Positions 36,083-45,859 of a DNA stretch of 64,000 nucleotides are shown here, piece by piece (the stretch's first letter is position 1; each line of letters opens with the position of its first letter). Made by a program: the position numbers and the translations under genes. The notes beneath the pieces were generated by a model, which saw only the letters and a program-made list of their open reading frames with translations, was not told where the DNA came from and made no database searches. The stretch spans positions 2,079,615 to 2,143,614 of the forward strand of contig MU004184.1 of NCBI GenBank assembly GCA_010093605.1, in the 5' to 3' direction. Source of the stretch: Lophium mytilinum (lineage: Eukaryota > Ascomycota > Dothideomycetes > Mytilinidiales > Mytilinidiaceae).

Positions 36083-37210
36083 TCAATCCGCGGGTGGTTT
36101 TGTGGGGCCTGATTGGGAGGATAGGGCAGTGATGCTGGATCCTGGGGTGTCGACCCATGTCATTGTTTCCGAGAAACTGAGGGTTTGGAAGGATGGGTTT
36201 TCGGTTGTCAGTCGCATTGCGTTTGGTGGTAGTGGTTGCTCGTCTTCCGTGGTTGACTGGCTTCCGGGTGGTGGGTCGGCAGAATGAGGGTCTCTGCTCT
36301 GCAGATTCTCTGGTTGCTGGTCTTCTTGTTTTGACGTCGTCCCATCGTCTGGAGTTTTTGGAGAGCTAGGATCCTTATTCTTCGCATTCTCCACGTGCTG
36401 TTTCTTCCAAGTTGACTCTATTCGGTCAGGTTGAGGTGACTTAGAGGGAAGTTTCGTTGGTTTCCCAGCAGCCTCCAATTTCTTGTCAACGTCTTCGAGT
36501 TTGGCGAGAATGAAGGTAACACTGGCATCTCTCGCCTTGTTTATTCGATCCAATGCTGGCTTCTCCATAGTGTCGTAGTCTGGAGTTTTACTTGGAGTAG
36601 GCGGAACTGGGTCCGTGTCAGCCAGAAAAGCCGTCTTGTCCGCCAGTAATTGTCTCATGGTAGCGATATTCTGATCTCTGGCCCGCAGGCGGTTCCGGAG
36701 TCTGTGTAGAGCGGCCTCCTCTTCTACCTTCTTTCTCTTTCGAGCCTCAGATTGCTTGCCCTCCTCTACCGCATCCAGAAATTTCTGCACGGCCTGTTTT
36801 GCGACGGTCTCCATATGCGTAAACCGAACCGGTCCGATGTTCCCCCCTTTCATCCACCGCGCAACAACCACACTACCTTCTACCTCCAAATCGTTAAGTA
36901 CTTTCTCAAGGCGCTTTCCAGCCCACTGCTCTCCATCGTCGTCATGCCCCGTTTCCATGATTGGGGGAGCATTGGGAACAATAGATCGCTGTCGCGAGGG
37001 CTTCCGCCATGCTGCGATTTTATGATTCGCATAGTCAGCGACTCGGGGGCCCTTGAAGTCTGGTAATTTCTGTAATTGTTTTGCGGGCACCGAGGCTGAG
37101 AAAACGCCGACGAAGGTAGAGCCGCGCTCCTCAACCTCTCCTGAGCGGAAAATGCTAGAGTAAATGTCTTCGAATGGCGGCGACGGAGCGCGCGTACGCT
37201 TGCGAGACAT
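36083..37210 (-). CDS. IMPACT/YIH1-domain (UPF0029) protein
   Basis: Single exon, 375 residues from the ATG at 37210 (MSRKRTRAPSPPFEDIYSSI); an in-frame TTG further upstream is not a likely start. Residues ~15-150 form a UPF0029/IMPACT N-terminal-type domain: STFVGVFSASVPAKQL, YANHKIAAWRKPSRQ, GHDDDGEQWAGKRLEKVLND, and EGSVVVARWMKGGNIGPVRF. In YIH1 and IMPACT this domain binds Gcn1 and damps Gcn2 activation, but here the RWD domain is missing and the fold is followed by a Lys/Glu-rich coiled coil (~155-205) and a disordered Pro/Ser/Asp-rich tail. That layout occurs in other fungal UPF0029 proteins of unknown role, so a Gcn pathway function is only a possibility. Convergent with the preceding gene, 10 bp apart. 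Confidence 0.85.
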   Translation of the reverse strand: MSRKRTRAPSPPFEDIYSSIFRSGEVEERGSTFVGVFSASVPAKQLQKLPDFKGPRVADYANHKIAAWRKPSRQRSIVPNAPPIMETGHDDDGEQWAGKRLEKVLNDLEVEGSVVVARWMKGGNIGPVRFTHMETVAKQAVQKFLDAVEEGKQSEARKRKKVEEEAALHRLRNRLRARDQNIATMRQLLADKTAFLADTDPVPPTPSKTPDYDTMEKPALDRINKARDASVTFILAKLEDVDKKLEAAGKPTKLPSKSPQPDRIESTWKKQHVENAKNKDPSSPKTPDDGTTSKQEDQQPENLQSRDPHSADPPPGSQSTTEDEQPLPPNAMRLTTENPSFQTLSFSETMTWVDTPGSSITALSSQSGPTKPPAD

Positions 37211-37976
37211 GTTTGTTCTAGTCAATTTTGTATGGAACCGAGATTGAGAAGAATGGTTGATGTGGGGAGGTTAGAAGAAGTTCGGTGTTGGTGCCTGCGG
37301 GGATAAGGCTCCAGCGCAAGGCTGCGTCACGTGCGGCGATCTGGGGGTTTATCTTCACGCACTGCCTCCTTCGCCCCCACGGTTCAACCTCGCCCTAAAG
37401 AACTCTCCGGCATGGCCTCTCGCTTCTTGTCACGTCACAACGGCGCTTGCCTGTTCAGCCCCAGGGGCAGAGCCGTTGGTCGGTCCGATGGTTGGCTAGA
37501 GAGCGCCACGAGCTGAAGAGAAGCTCCTAGAGGCTGGGCATGCATCTGTCCAACATCAACACAATGGCGGCTAGGAAGCAGTACGGTGGATTTAGATAAG
37601 TTTTCTTCTCACCAGATATCACTCGGCATCGATAAAACATAGCATGCTTCAAGATATTACTCTTCTGGACATCGCTAGCAAGATCCCGAAGTCGAAGGGA
37701 GCCTGGTGGTTGAGATTACCCCAAAGCCACCAAAAGCACTATCCCGTTGTTGTGGCTTCGATCGTATCCCAGATAGTTCCACGCCCCCTTTCTGCCAGCA
37801 TCATGGCTCTGCAAGGGCGGGCAAAAGGGCAAAGCTTGTCTTTAGGCGCCTATGCAACAGCTAGGGCCTCTCAGCTGAGTATATACCTTATGAGGGGCTT
37901 TCCTCTTCTCTCTCTTCTTTCCTACTAGTCACTCTTTACATTATATACCCTCCGTCTTTACCTGCGTGCAGTCGCT
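37211..37976. promoter_or_regulatory. Divergent promoter region
   Basis: 766 bp between divergent start codons. TATA-like elements face right at about 37880 (TATATACC) and 37943 (ATATACCC), 97 and 34 bp before the start at 37977. No gene seen. Confidence 0.5.
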
Positions 37977-39102
37977 ATGCGCTCTGAATACCTGTCGTTC
38001 TTTTGCGCGTTTTTGAGTGTTTCGTTCGTTGGGAGAGTTGAAGCTTCATGGTGAGAAAATTGGATTAATCCGATTCGAAGCTGCTTCTAAATATGTGCTT
38101 CTAGCTACTATCCGGACGGAACCTTTCCTACTGACTACATCTATACCGCTTGCACCGGAGACACGTTTTCGTCATGTTGCATAGCGAGTGAAGGAGATCA
38201 ATGTCTCTCGAACGGTTCGTCTATCATCGAAAGCGTCGCTTCCACTGAGATGTCTTCTAATGGTTCATAGGCCTATGCGAGTATCCAGGCGGCGATTACG
38301 TATTCCGAGGAGCATGTACAGACAAGACATGGGAAGCGCCAGAATGCTTCCAGCACTGCAAGACTGGAGGTAGGTAGAGTCGCTTGCTAGAATTTCCACT
38401 CAGCGCTTATCATCTCCAGACTCGAGCGATACATATGATACCTTGGTGTCTTGCGGTGGCACTAAGTATTGCTGTAACAGCGATGGTAGCACATGCTGTA
38501 ATGACGACAGCAAAGTCTTCGACGTCGGCGTCGCTTCCGTCATCAACGACCTAGCCAGCTCAACCTCTGCAGATTTAATCGCAACACAAACGGACGGGCC
38601 GGCCGCTACACCAACAGACGCCGGCGTTGGTGCGCCCAGCACATCTTCCCACGCCCTCTCCCACAGCGTCACAAAGTCATCGCCCTCTGCATCAACGGGG
38701 ACCGCCGCCGCTGCCAGTAGTACCTCCACTCCCACACCCCAACCAGCTCACTCAAGCCACGTCGCCATATACGCGGCCATCGCCGCGGGAGTGGTGATTC
38801 TCGTGGTGGCCATATTCCTCGTCTGGTTTTTCCTACGGCGACACTATAGGAAGAAGGCAGGCGCTACGACGGCGAACTCAATCTCATACCCGCTCACCAA
38901 CGCTGGGTTTGAGCGCCTCCCTGACAAGAGTCCAAGGCCGGTTGACGTACCAGCTCCGCGTACGCCGGCACCGCCTTATCAGCCTCCTTTGTATCAGCCG
39001 CAGTACCAACAACCGACAATTCAAGGGGCGATGGAGCTGGATTCGCCATATAATCCGCCAAGGAATAATAGCTATGGGAAGCCGGTTTATGAGGCGCCGT
39101 AG
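37977..39102 (+). CDS. Secreted-ectodomain single-pass membrane protein (Mid2/Wsc-like layout)
   Basis: Exons 37977-38050, 38105-38214, 38271-38369 and 38420-39102 encode 321 residues; introns are 50-56 bp. A signal peptide occupies residues 1-23 (LSFFCAFLSVSFVGRVEA). The ectodomain (24-~130) is Cys-rich: TACTGDTFSSCCIASEGDQC, LCEYPGGDY, CTDKTWEAPECFQHC, SCGGTKYCC, GSTCC. A Ser/Thr/Ala-rich stalk (~130-208), likely O-mannosylated, leads to one transmembrane helix at ~209-233 (VAIYAAIAAGVVILVVAIFL) with a basic stop-transfer (RRHYRKK). The cytosolic tail holds Pro-Tyr motifs (PAPPYQPPLYQPQYQQ). This layout is that of fungal cell-surface sensors or adhesin-like proteins, but the Cys domain is not the standard WSC and I cannot name the family. 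Confidence 0.85.
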
Positions 39103-39448
39103 GTGCAACGTGGAGACATTGGGTGGCTCTGATGAGATGATGGACGTAGTTCTATCTAGGGAACCGCGAATTAAATGTGCGGTGTGCTGGTGATGTTTTG
39201 GTGACGGAGTAGGTACATGGCGTCTCTTGCGTTCGGTGATAGATTTGCAGGAGAAGGGCGTTTGCATGTCTTCTACGTCATTTCATGAGACTCCGCGTTT
39301 GAGTAGGTTATCATGATCAATTCCTAGTCACTTAAAAAGAGATTCTATTTGGCTTTCACTCTCTCTGAAGACACATCGCGTGGTTAAGCGACTTATCTCC
39401 TATGCCCATTTCGCATGCTCACATCCCAAGATCCAAAAAAAGAAAAAG
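39103..39448. other. Intergenic region
   Basis: 346 bp of 3' flank ending in A-runs (39435-39447) that would be Pol III-type T-runs on the minus strand. No gene seen. Confidence 0.45.
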
Positions 39449-39553
39449 TCCGCTCCACGATTTGATCCAGGGAGCAATACACCACCCTCCCGAAGGAGGG
39501 TATAGCCACCAAATTCTTGGTTTCTGAGATAAAGCAACTGAACCATCAGCGAA
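39449..39553 (-). other. Possible tRNA-like / Pol III element
   Basis: On the minus strand a ~105-nt segment begins TTCGCTGATGGTTCAGTTGC (A-box-like TGGTTCAGTTGC) and ends GGATCAAATCGTGGAGCG (B-box-like). The end heptamers TTCGCTG and GAGCGGA pair 6 of 7. T5 and T7 runs follow. The interior has two hairpins: ACCAA GAAT TTGGT, and CCCTCC with a TTCG loop and GGAGGG. No normal anticodon arm is seen. It could be a degenerate tRNA, a type II tRNA with odd arms, or chance. Confidence 0.3.
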
Positions 39554-40198
39554 ATGACGATGGTATTGCCGACGGTGGTGGTCCGGGCAAAGTCCGATTC
39601 AGAGCTTGATTGGTTTATTGAAATATGCTAAGGAATAATAGGTATTTATACTTGACTTGGGGATTGGGGTGCATAAGTTATATTATGCTGGGGATATTTA
39701 TGTTGAGTGCGAGCGACGGGAATCGTTCCACATCAACCTCTCACGGCTTCACGCCTTGACGACTCTGATATCAGAGCTCCATCACTACTTCACAACCCTT
39801 ACTCTCTTCTCAGATCTGCACTACGACGTCGGTGATGGGGCAAGGTTGCGATCTTGCGCATAATCCGCGCATATAGAGTTAGAAACCGCCCGTCGCGTTC
39901 ATCTTTGGTTACGTATATCCTTCTTCTGCATCTAGTCAGCATAGATTTTTGGGGCGTCGTTGGAGGCAAACCTTGCAAGAGGAGGAGAGTCAACGTGTAT
40001 CATGACACACCCTCTCCCAGGCTCGTACGGGTGAATTGGGCATTCATCTCGTACGTGGCATCGAGACAACGGACTCTCTCCACACCGCAGTCGCACTTAC
40101 AACAACACCGCACCACCTATACAGCGGCCATACGACACACCATATATCACTATAAGGTCCACAACCCCCTCCATTTCATAAAATTCGACCCTTCCAAA
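39554..40198. other. Intergenic region
   Basis: 645 bp. The frame of the next gene is open upstream from 39854, but composition changes and the leader near 40100-40198 is CA-rich with TATA-like ATATATCACTATAA around 40140. No separate gene seen. Confidence 0.45.
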
Positions 40199-41036
40199 AT
40201 GACTTACGCAATCTCCGCAGCTTTCGCAACCGTCCTCGCCGGCACCCACTCGCCCACCGACCGCTGCCCATACGAAAGACGCTTACTCTTCAACACCAAA
40301 GGCTGCTCCGGCATCCCCCGCTCCTCTTTCTTCGGCAAGCTGAAGCGCAAGGCCGCAAACATGATTCAGAAATGCGGCCCCAGCTCTCCACAGACGCGTA
40401 CTTGGCCTTCTCGCACTCGTCGCGCGTCGATCCCCCGACGATGCTCGGTGGTCTCGATCTCGGGGGACTGGGTGGGCGAGAGCCCGGCTTCTTCGGCGGG
40501 TGAGCTTGTGGAGGCTTCTCCTGGTAGCGAGCACGCGCGGGAGGAGGTTCCGACGCATGGTCTGGGAGCGCCGCCGAAGGGGGCTGGAGAGGAGGTATAC
40601 GAGCGGTCTTCGACCGAGAACAAGAAGCGGCGGTCCTTTTCCCGCGCGACTCCGTCTAAGGGCGAGGATGAGAGCTTCCACCTCGTTAGGTTCGCGCGAC
40701 CGAGAGCGCCCAAGGTACCGTGGGAGCCAAAGATTTTGGTTGGACCGCCTGTGATGGAGGTGGAGACTGATTTCTGGGCCGAGAAGAAGGGGGGTGAGCG
40801 GAGAGAGAGGAAGACGTTCACGGATTCGTGGGGATCAGAATCTGAAGAGGAGGAAGAGAGTGATAGTGAAGGCGAAGACACGAGGGACGTCCGGAACTCG
40901 CAGTGAGTGGGATTTACAGCCTCATGAGAAGTGAGGAGCTGATATTTGTCATAGGAAAAAGCGACGCAGTATAGCAGCTGAAATCAAGCAAGCGATGAGG
41001 GAAACATGGACAAAGGCGGAGGAGCTGGGGGCCTGA
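40199..41036 (+). CDS. Disordered basic/acidic hypothetical protein, 261 aa
   Basis: Exons 40199-40902 and 40955-41036 (52-bp intron, GTGAGT...CATAG, phase 2). The ATG at 40199 has A at -3 and begins MTYAISAAFATVLAGTHSPT; the frame is open further upstream but lies in leader-like DNA. The N-terminus has Cys-containing segments (DRCPYERRLLFNTKGCSG). The middle is Arg/Ser/Glu-rich and probably disordered (RRASIPRRC; STENKKRRSFSRATP). A short conserved-looking block is RPRAPKVPWEPKILVGPPVM. An acidic run (SESEEEEESDSEGED) precedes a basic helix supplied by exon 2 (QKKRRSIAAEIKQAMRETW). No domain recognised; nuclear location is possible but unproven. Confidence 0.6.
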
Positions 41037-42025
41037 ACGATGAACGATGTGAGGGATGAAGAGCTGTTGCTGTATCATGTTTCTTTGCACTAGGACTAGC
41101 ACAACTTACGGCTTTTGTCTTTCCTACTCGTTGTTGTAGCTTCTGAAACTACCAACTGTTGCCAAATCACCATGTCTGGGTTTGTTGCTACAACGCTCCT
41201 TCCACTCGACGCTGCCCATGACTCGCTCAAGTACCTTCTTCTAGAACAGAATCTCACATTTTCAGGGAGGATGAAGTCCCTCCCGATGCAATACTCGTTC
41301 GATGTATCTAGTCTTACTTTGAAGCTCTCCTATCTTCCGAATCGTTTTCGTCTTTACTGACTCGCCGATTTCCTCCTGCTGCTTTCTCCCAAATAGACCG
41401 TCCGGTAAGGTTGGACCGATGTCGCTACTCACGTGATCTTTGGTACTATCGGATCAGCTCGCAGAATACTACGATATCGATAGCAAAGTGTGATAGGCCA
41501 CAACTTGTGGACAGGAAACATGAGATATAAGCAGTGCAAGTACCTACCCCTCCATACAGAGCCGAGGATGGACTTGCTCTGGCAATTCTCGGAGATGCAG
41601 AGGCCTGACCAAACTCTTGTCTTGCCTGAATGCTTGTTAAGCGGAGGAACCAGGGCGTTAACCTCTTCTCGAGGTCGATGCTTAGGTCCTTTAGACTGGT
41701 GGTTTTGTCTTGCCATTCGAGAACTAGCGGGTTGGGGATAGTGGGTGATATTTCCGGATTAGGCAAAGCTTTCATGTCTTTGATGCTATCTTTACATTTT
41801 GGATTCCTGGCCTCCTAAAGATGCAACGTATTTTTCAGTAGCGAAATACCAGCAAAAATATACCATAGTGTTCCTTGAAGCAGCAAAGTTACCACACAGA
41901 CCTTCCTTACAATCTGACGCTTTTGATGGATGAAAAGAGGAAAGCGAAAAGGCTGCATCTTCAATCCATGACTCATCACTGCTGATACGTAGTGGCAATC
42001 TAATTCGGCAATGTGCTGAGGCGAT
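41037..42025. other. Intergenic region
   Basis: 989 bp. Overlapping short frames on both strands have no domain signal. A TATA-like AAATATACC at about 41857 precedes the next candidate ORF. Confidence 0.4.
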
Positions 42026-42373
42026 ATGGGTTGCACCGCTTCAAAGGAGGAGAGCGGCGTGGTGGAGAGGACGCTTGGAGGTCGAAGCTCGGGAGGGGCC
42101 GGGAGCCGATTGGGAGGAGCTGAGACTTGCACATGTGAATGTGCAACTCCTAGACATGGTAGCTACAACGCGCCCCTCGACGTGCCTGCAGAGTTCAGCA
42201 TTTTGTATACTACTCGCGATGCAAACAAACTGATGCCGGAACAGTTGCAGACGCTGAAGACGGCGTCGCCATACCTTCCCCGAGTCCAGGGGGCAGCCGG
42301 GCGCGTTTTCCCCACACTGCGCTACCATCACGAGCCGATGTTCGCCTCTTGTCGACCCCTCTGCCCGAGGTGA
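42026..42373 (+). CDS. Candidate N-myristoylated small protein, 115 aa
   Basis: A single-exon frame starts MGCTASKEESGVVER. Gly2, Ser6 and Lys7 fit the N-myristoyltransferase consensus, and Cys3 would allow palmitoylation, so the N-terminus looks like a dual lipid anchor for membranes. Downstream are a Gly/Ser-rich stretch, a Cys cluster (ETCTCECATPRHGSY) and a more ordinary segment (EFSILYTTRDANKLMPEQLQ). It sits 247 bp before the malate synthase start, in what could otherwise be promoter DNA, and the C-terminal part may be wrongly unspliced. The lipidation motif is the only functional evidence. Confidence 0.35.
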   Translation: MGCTASKEESGVVERTLGGRSSGGAGSRLGGAETCTCECATPRHGSYNAPLDVPAEFSILYTTRDANKLMPEQLQTLKTASPYLPRVQGAAGRVFPTLRYHHEPMFASCRPLCPR

Positions 42374-42390
42374 CGGCCAGAGCTGGGTAG

Positions 42391-42581
42391 CTGGGGACAT
42401 GCATCCATCTGGACCGCGGGGCTTCGAAGGCCACTCACGGCCACTCACCGTCCGCCTTTGCCTCCTTTGTTGACCCTCGGCAACCCGATAGGTGACGTAC
42501 GATTTAAGATGCTCTACCCGCTCTTTTCCACAGCTCCGTGAGACCACACATACCTTAGATTCACTGCATTCCTGTCCCCGC
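42391..42581. promoter_or_regulatory. Possible CreA-type sites before malate synthase
   Basis: Three hexamers match the carbon-repressor consensus SYGGRG: CTGGGG at 42391, GCGGGG at 42416 and CCCCGC (reverse) at 42576, 40 bp before the ATG. Glyoxylate-cycle genes are glucose-repressed in fungi, so the sites make sense, but a hexamer of this degeneracy occurs often by chance. Confidence 0.35.
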
Positions 42582-42620
42582 TGAAGCTTGATAACACCAA
42601 ACAACATCCTCTTCATCACC

Positions 42621-44399
42621 ATGGCTGCCAATCCCAACCAGATCCTCCAGGACGTCAATGTCCTGGGCCCGCTCAATGACCAGACCAGCAAAATCTTGAG
42701 CAAAGATGCCGCCGTTTTCCTTGCCCTCCTCCATCGCACATTCAACGAAACACGGAAGGCTCTCCTACAGCGCCGTGTCGTCCGACAGGCTGAGCTTGAC
42801 AAGGGCTATCTCCCAGACTTCCTCCCCGAGACTCGACACATCCGTGAGAGCGACTCATGGAAGGGTGCCCCGCCAGCACCTGGCTTGGTGGACAGACGAG
42901 TGGAGATCACAGGTCCTACGGACAGGAAAATGGTTGTGAATGCGTTGAACTCGGACGTGTGGACATACATGGCCGACTTCGAGGGTAGGCTTTCTGGGTA
43001 CATTTTGGAGAACATGCGCTGACCCGACGTATAGACTCTAGTGCTCCAACGTGGGACAACATGATCAACGGACAGCTCAACCTTTACGACGCCATTCGCA
43101 GGCAGGTCGACTTCAAGCAGGGCGAGAAGGACTACAAGCTGCGCACCGATCGGACTCTCCCAACTCTGATCGCCAGAGCGCGAGGATGGCATCTGGAGGA
43201 GAAGCACTTCACTGTGGATGGGGAGCCAATCTCGGGCAGCTTGTTCGATTTCGGCCTTTACTTCTTCCACAACGCTAAAGAGCTCGTGAAGCGGGGTACT
43301 GGACCATACTTCTATCTGCCGAAGATGGAGTCACATCTCGAAGCTCGTCTTTGGAACGATGTGTTCAACCTGGCCCAGGACTACATTGGAATGGCCCGAG
43401 GAACCATCCGAGGCACCGTCCTGATTGAGACCATTTTGGCCTCTTTTGAGATGGATGAGGTGAGTCGAGCCCCAGACCCTTTCATACACATGCTAACGAT
43501 CGATTTAGATTATCTATGAGCTCCGCGATCACAGCTCCGGCCTCAACTGCGGTCGATGGGACTACATCTTCAGCACCATTAAACGATTCCGCCAGAACCC
43601 CAACTTCGTTTTGCCTGACCGCGCTGCCGTGACGATGACTGTCCCATTCATGGACTCCTACGTCAAGCTTCTCATCAAGACTTGCCACAGGCGAGGTGTC
43701 CACGCAATGGGCGGCATGGCTGCTCAGATTCCTATCAAGAACGACACCGCTGCCAATGACACCGCAATGGCCTCTGTGCGTGCTGACAAGCTCCGGGAAG
43801 TTCGTGCTGGTCACGATGGTACTTGGGTCGCCCATCCCGCTCTCGCTGCCATTGCCTCTGATGTCTTCAACACCCACATGCCGACCCCCAACCAGCTTTT
43901 CAAGCGTCGTGAGGATGTTCACATTACCGCGAACGACCTGCTCAACATGAATGTACCCGGAAAAGTTACCGAGGCTGGTATTCGAAAGAACCTCGGCATC
44001 GGTCTTAGCTACATGGAAGGTTGGCTACGCGGTGTCGGCTGTGTGCCAATTAACTACCTGATGGAGGATGCTGCTACCGCCGAAGTTTCCCGAAGCCAGC
44101 TTTGGCAATGGGTCAGGCACGGTGTCGACACTGCGGAGGGCCAGAAAGTTACCAAGGACTACTCACTCAGGCTTCTTGGCGAGGAGTCAAAGGCACTCGC
44201 CGCAAAGGCACCAAAGGGGAACAAATTTGGTCTGGCTGCTAAGTACTTCGAGAGCCAGGTAACTGGAGAGGACTATGCCGAGTTCTTGACATCGTGAGTG
44301 CCTCCCTCTAATAAATTGTATACCTATACTGACTTTTCCAGGCTGCTTTACAACGAAATTACGAATGTGGGTCCCCCCCATGGTGCCGCGAAGTTGTGA
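42621..44399 (+). CDS. acuE: Malate synthase, peroxisomal
   Basis: Exons 42621-42984, 43035-43459, 43509-44293 and 44342-44399 encode 543 residues; introns are 50, 49 and 48 bp. It condenses acetyl-CoA with glyoxylate to malate, the second enzyme unique to the glyoxylate cycle, needed for growth on acetate and fatty acids. The family signature is intact at about 268-284 ([16 protein letters not shown]). Other conserved blocks are [20 protein letters not shown] (joined over intron 1), [40 protein letters not shown] and [17 protein letters not shown]. The tiny last exon ([15 protein letters not shown]) ends in AKL, a PTS1 peroxisomal signal, so the peroxisomal address is encoded by a separate 58-bp exon. 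The ATG is in a strong context (CACCATGG). Orthologue of Aspergillus acuE and yeast MLS1. Confidence 0.98.
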
Positions 44400-45397
44400 A
44401 AAGCACCTCGTTCAGCATTTCCTTTCCATGTCTTTCTTCCGTTATAACCCCAGGATGTCTCGAAAAAGTCCCGCCCGACTGCTAGCTTCCGCTGTACTGT
44501 ACCAAAACAGATCCTTGTGACAAGCCATGTAATGTGTTGTTGTTGCGTTGCTTAATCGCTTGCTTGACTTGCTTCTGCGTGCTCTTTAACAAGGCGACGC
44601 GGTCATAAGCTGACTGCCCTTGGTGTTTCCAGGTCCAGGCCCCGTCCGCAGCTGCTAAGCTATGACCGATCGTAACGTTCCTCCCAAACCCTTGAAGTAA
44701 TCGGTTGGTCCAGTGGTTGGTGCAGGGCGTCTACGGCAGAGGAGGTAATGATGCGTATATGCTGGGTGGTTTTGTGAATTGATCGCTTCAGCTTGTTGGT
44801 ATCATTGGAGTCTAGGGGAATTACCCTGTTGCAATCATTCGACATAACTTGTTCCTGCATCGAGGGTGTGAGTTCGTGAACTTTGAACCGACTTACCTGG
44901 CTGTAGTCATTAGAAGGTTTCATCCTTTTCCAGCAAATGGCTGCATACCTCCTCCCTCATTGATTTCCCTCTACGCCGATTTCCGGTCTTCTGTGTTCTT
45001 GTATGAGTCGGCTCCGCACCCGAGCACTACACCAGCGGATATTAACATTTTCCCATTGGATGCATCTAGAACGTGGCTCCCGGTCACACAAAGGCGTTGA
45101 CAGTTCCGAGTGTTCCCATACTCAACGCAGCCACCTATAGGCCTGTATCCCGAAAAATGACACAGCATCGAAAACAATATGCAAGGCGGAGGGCCCCAGT
45201 TGCACGAACCACTGTTGGAGCTCTAGACACGAAGGAGCAGCGGGAAGGCTTAGCTCGCACCCGTCTGCCCCTTTCTCGCAGTGATCATCGAGCTCCTCTC
45301 CACTTCTCTTGCTTAAATTCAAGCTTTCTTTCGTCAACACCGCTGCCAAGCTTCACCTTTTCGAATTTCTCTCACACGACGAGCAAAGACGTCAGCT
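44400..45397. other. Intergenic region
   Basis: 998 bp: the 3' flank of malate synthase and the promoter of a small membrane protein gene. Short frames overlap on both strands; none is convincing. Confidence 0.45.
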
Positions 45398-45859
45398 ATG
45401 GCGAATCCATCTTCCAACTCCTTTCTCATCACTTGTCTATGGGCTCTTTCATGGGCAGCGACTTGCCACACCCACTCCATTAGCTCCGCTGAGGACACTG
45501 CCACCACGCCATCATCATCGCCATCACCAACACCCCACCCGTACGACCCCCTCCCTAATCTCTCCAACAACTCCAAACTCGCCTTCATAATCTGCATGGC
45601 CGTCTTCGGGCTCGTCTTCATCGGCTTCGCGATCAGCGATGCGCTGATTCTCCGCTGGCGACGGGATAATGGGGAGGAGTTGGTGGAGGAGTGGTGTCCG
45701 GATATTGTGCCGGCGGAGGCGAAGGAGGAGTGGGTTGAGCCGAGGGGCGGGCGGTTGGAGGAGTGGAGGGATCGGGATCGCGGGGTTAGAGACGAGTTGG
45801 GGGGGAAGGGGAAGGAGAAAGCAGGAAGTAGTGAAAAAGAAGGAAGAGAGAAGAAGTGA
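45398..45859 (+). CDS. Small type I membrane protein, 153 aa
   Basis: Single exon. Residues 1-~25 form a signal peptide (SFLITCLWALSWAATCHTHS). A short Ser/Thr/Pro-rich lumenal stalk (ATTPSSSPSPTPHPYDP) with one N-glycosylation sequon (NLSNNS) follows. A single transmembrane helix spans ~65-85 (LAFIICMAVFGLVFIGFAIS). The cytosolic tail is highly charged: EELVEEWCPDIVPAEAKEEW, then a Lys/Glu/Gly-rich end. No family recognised; size and layout resemble other small fungal single-pass proteins of unknown function. The tail's coding strand is very G-rich compared with the C-rich first half. Confidence 0.65.
   Translation: MANPSSNSFLITCLWALSWAATCHTHSISSAEDTATTPSSSPSPTPHPYDPLPNLSNNSKLAFIICMAVFGLVFIGFAISDALILRWRRDNGEELVEEWCPDIVPAEAKEEWVEPRGGRLEEWRDRDRGVRDELGGKGKEKAGSSEKEGREKK

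Noticed and set aside
40899-40906. Stop of the 235-residue version of the disordered protein
   Set aside because: A GTGAGT donor overlaps the stop and a good acceptor 52 bp later continues a coherent basic helix in phase, so the spliced 261-residue version is preferred.
42041-42802. 253-codon open frame on the minus strand
   Set aside because: It overlaps the start of malate synthase in antisense, is Arg/Ser/Thr-rich without motifs, and its start is inside the malate synthase exon.
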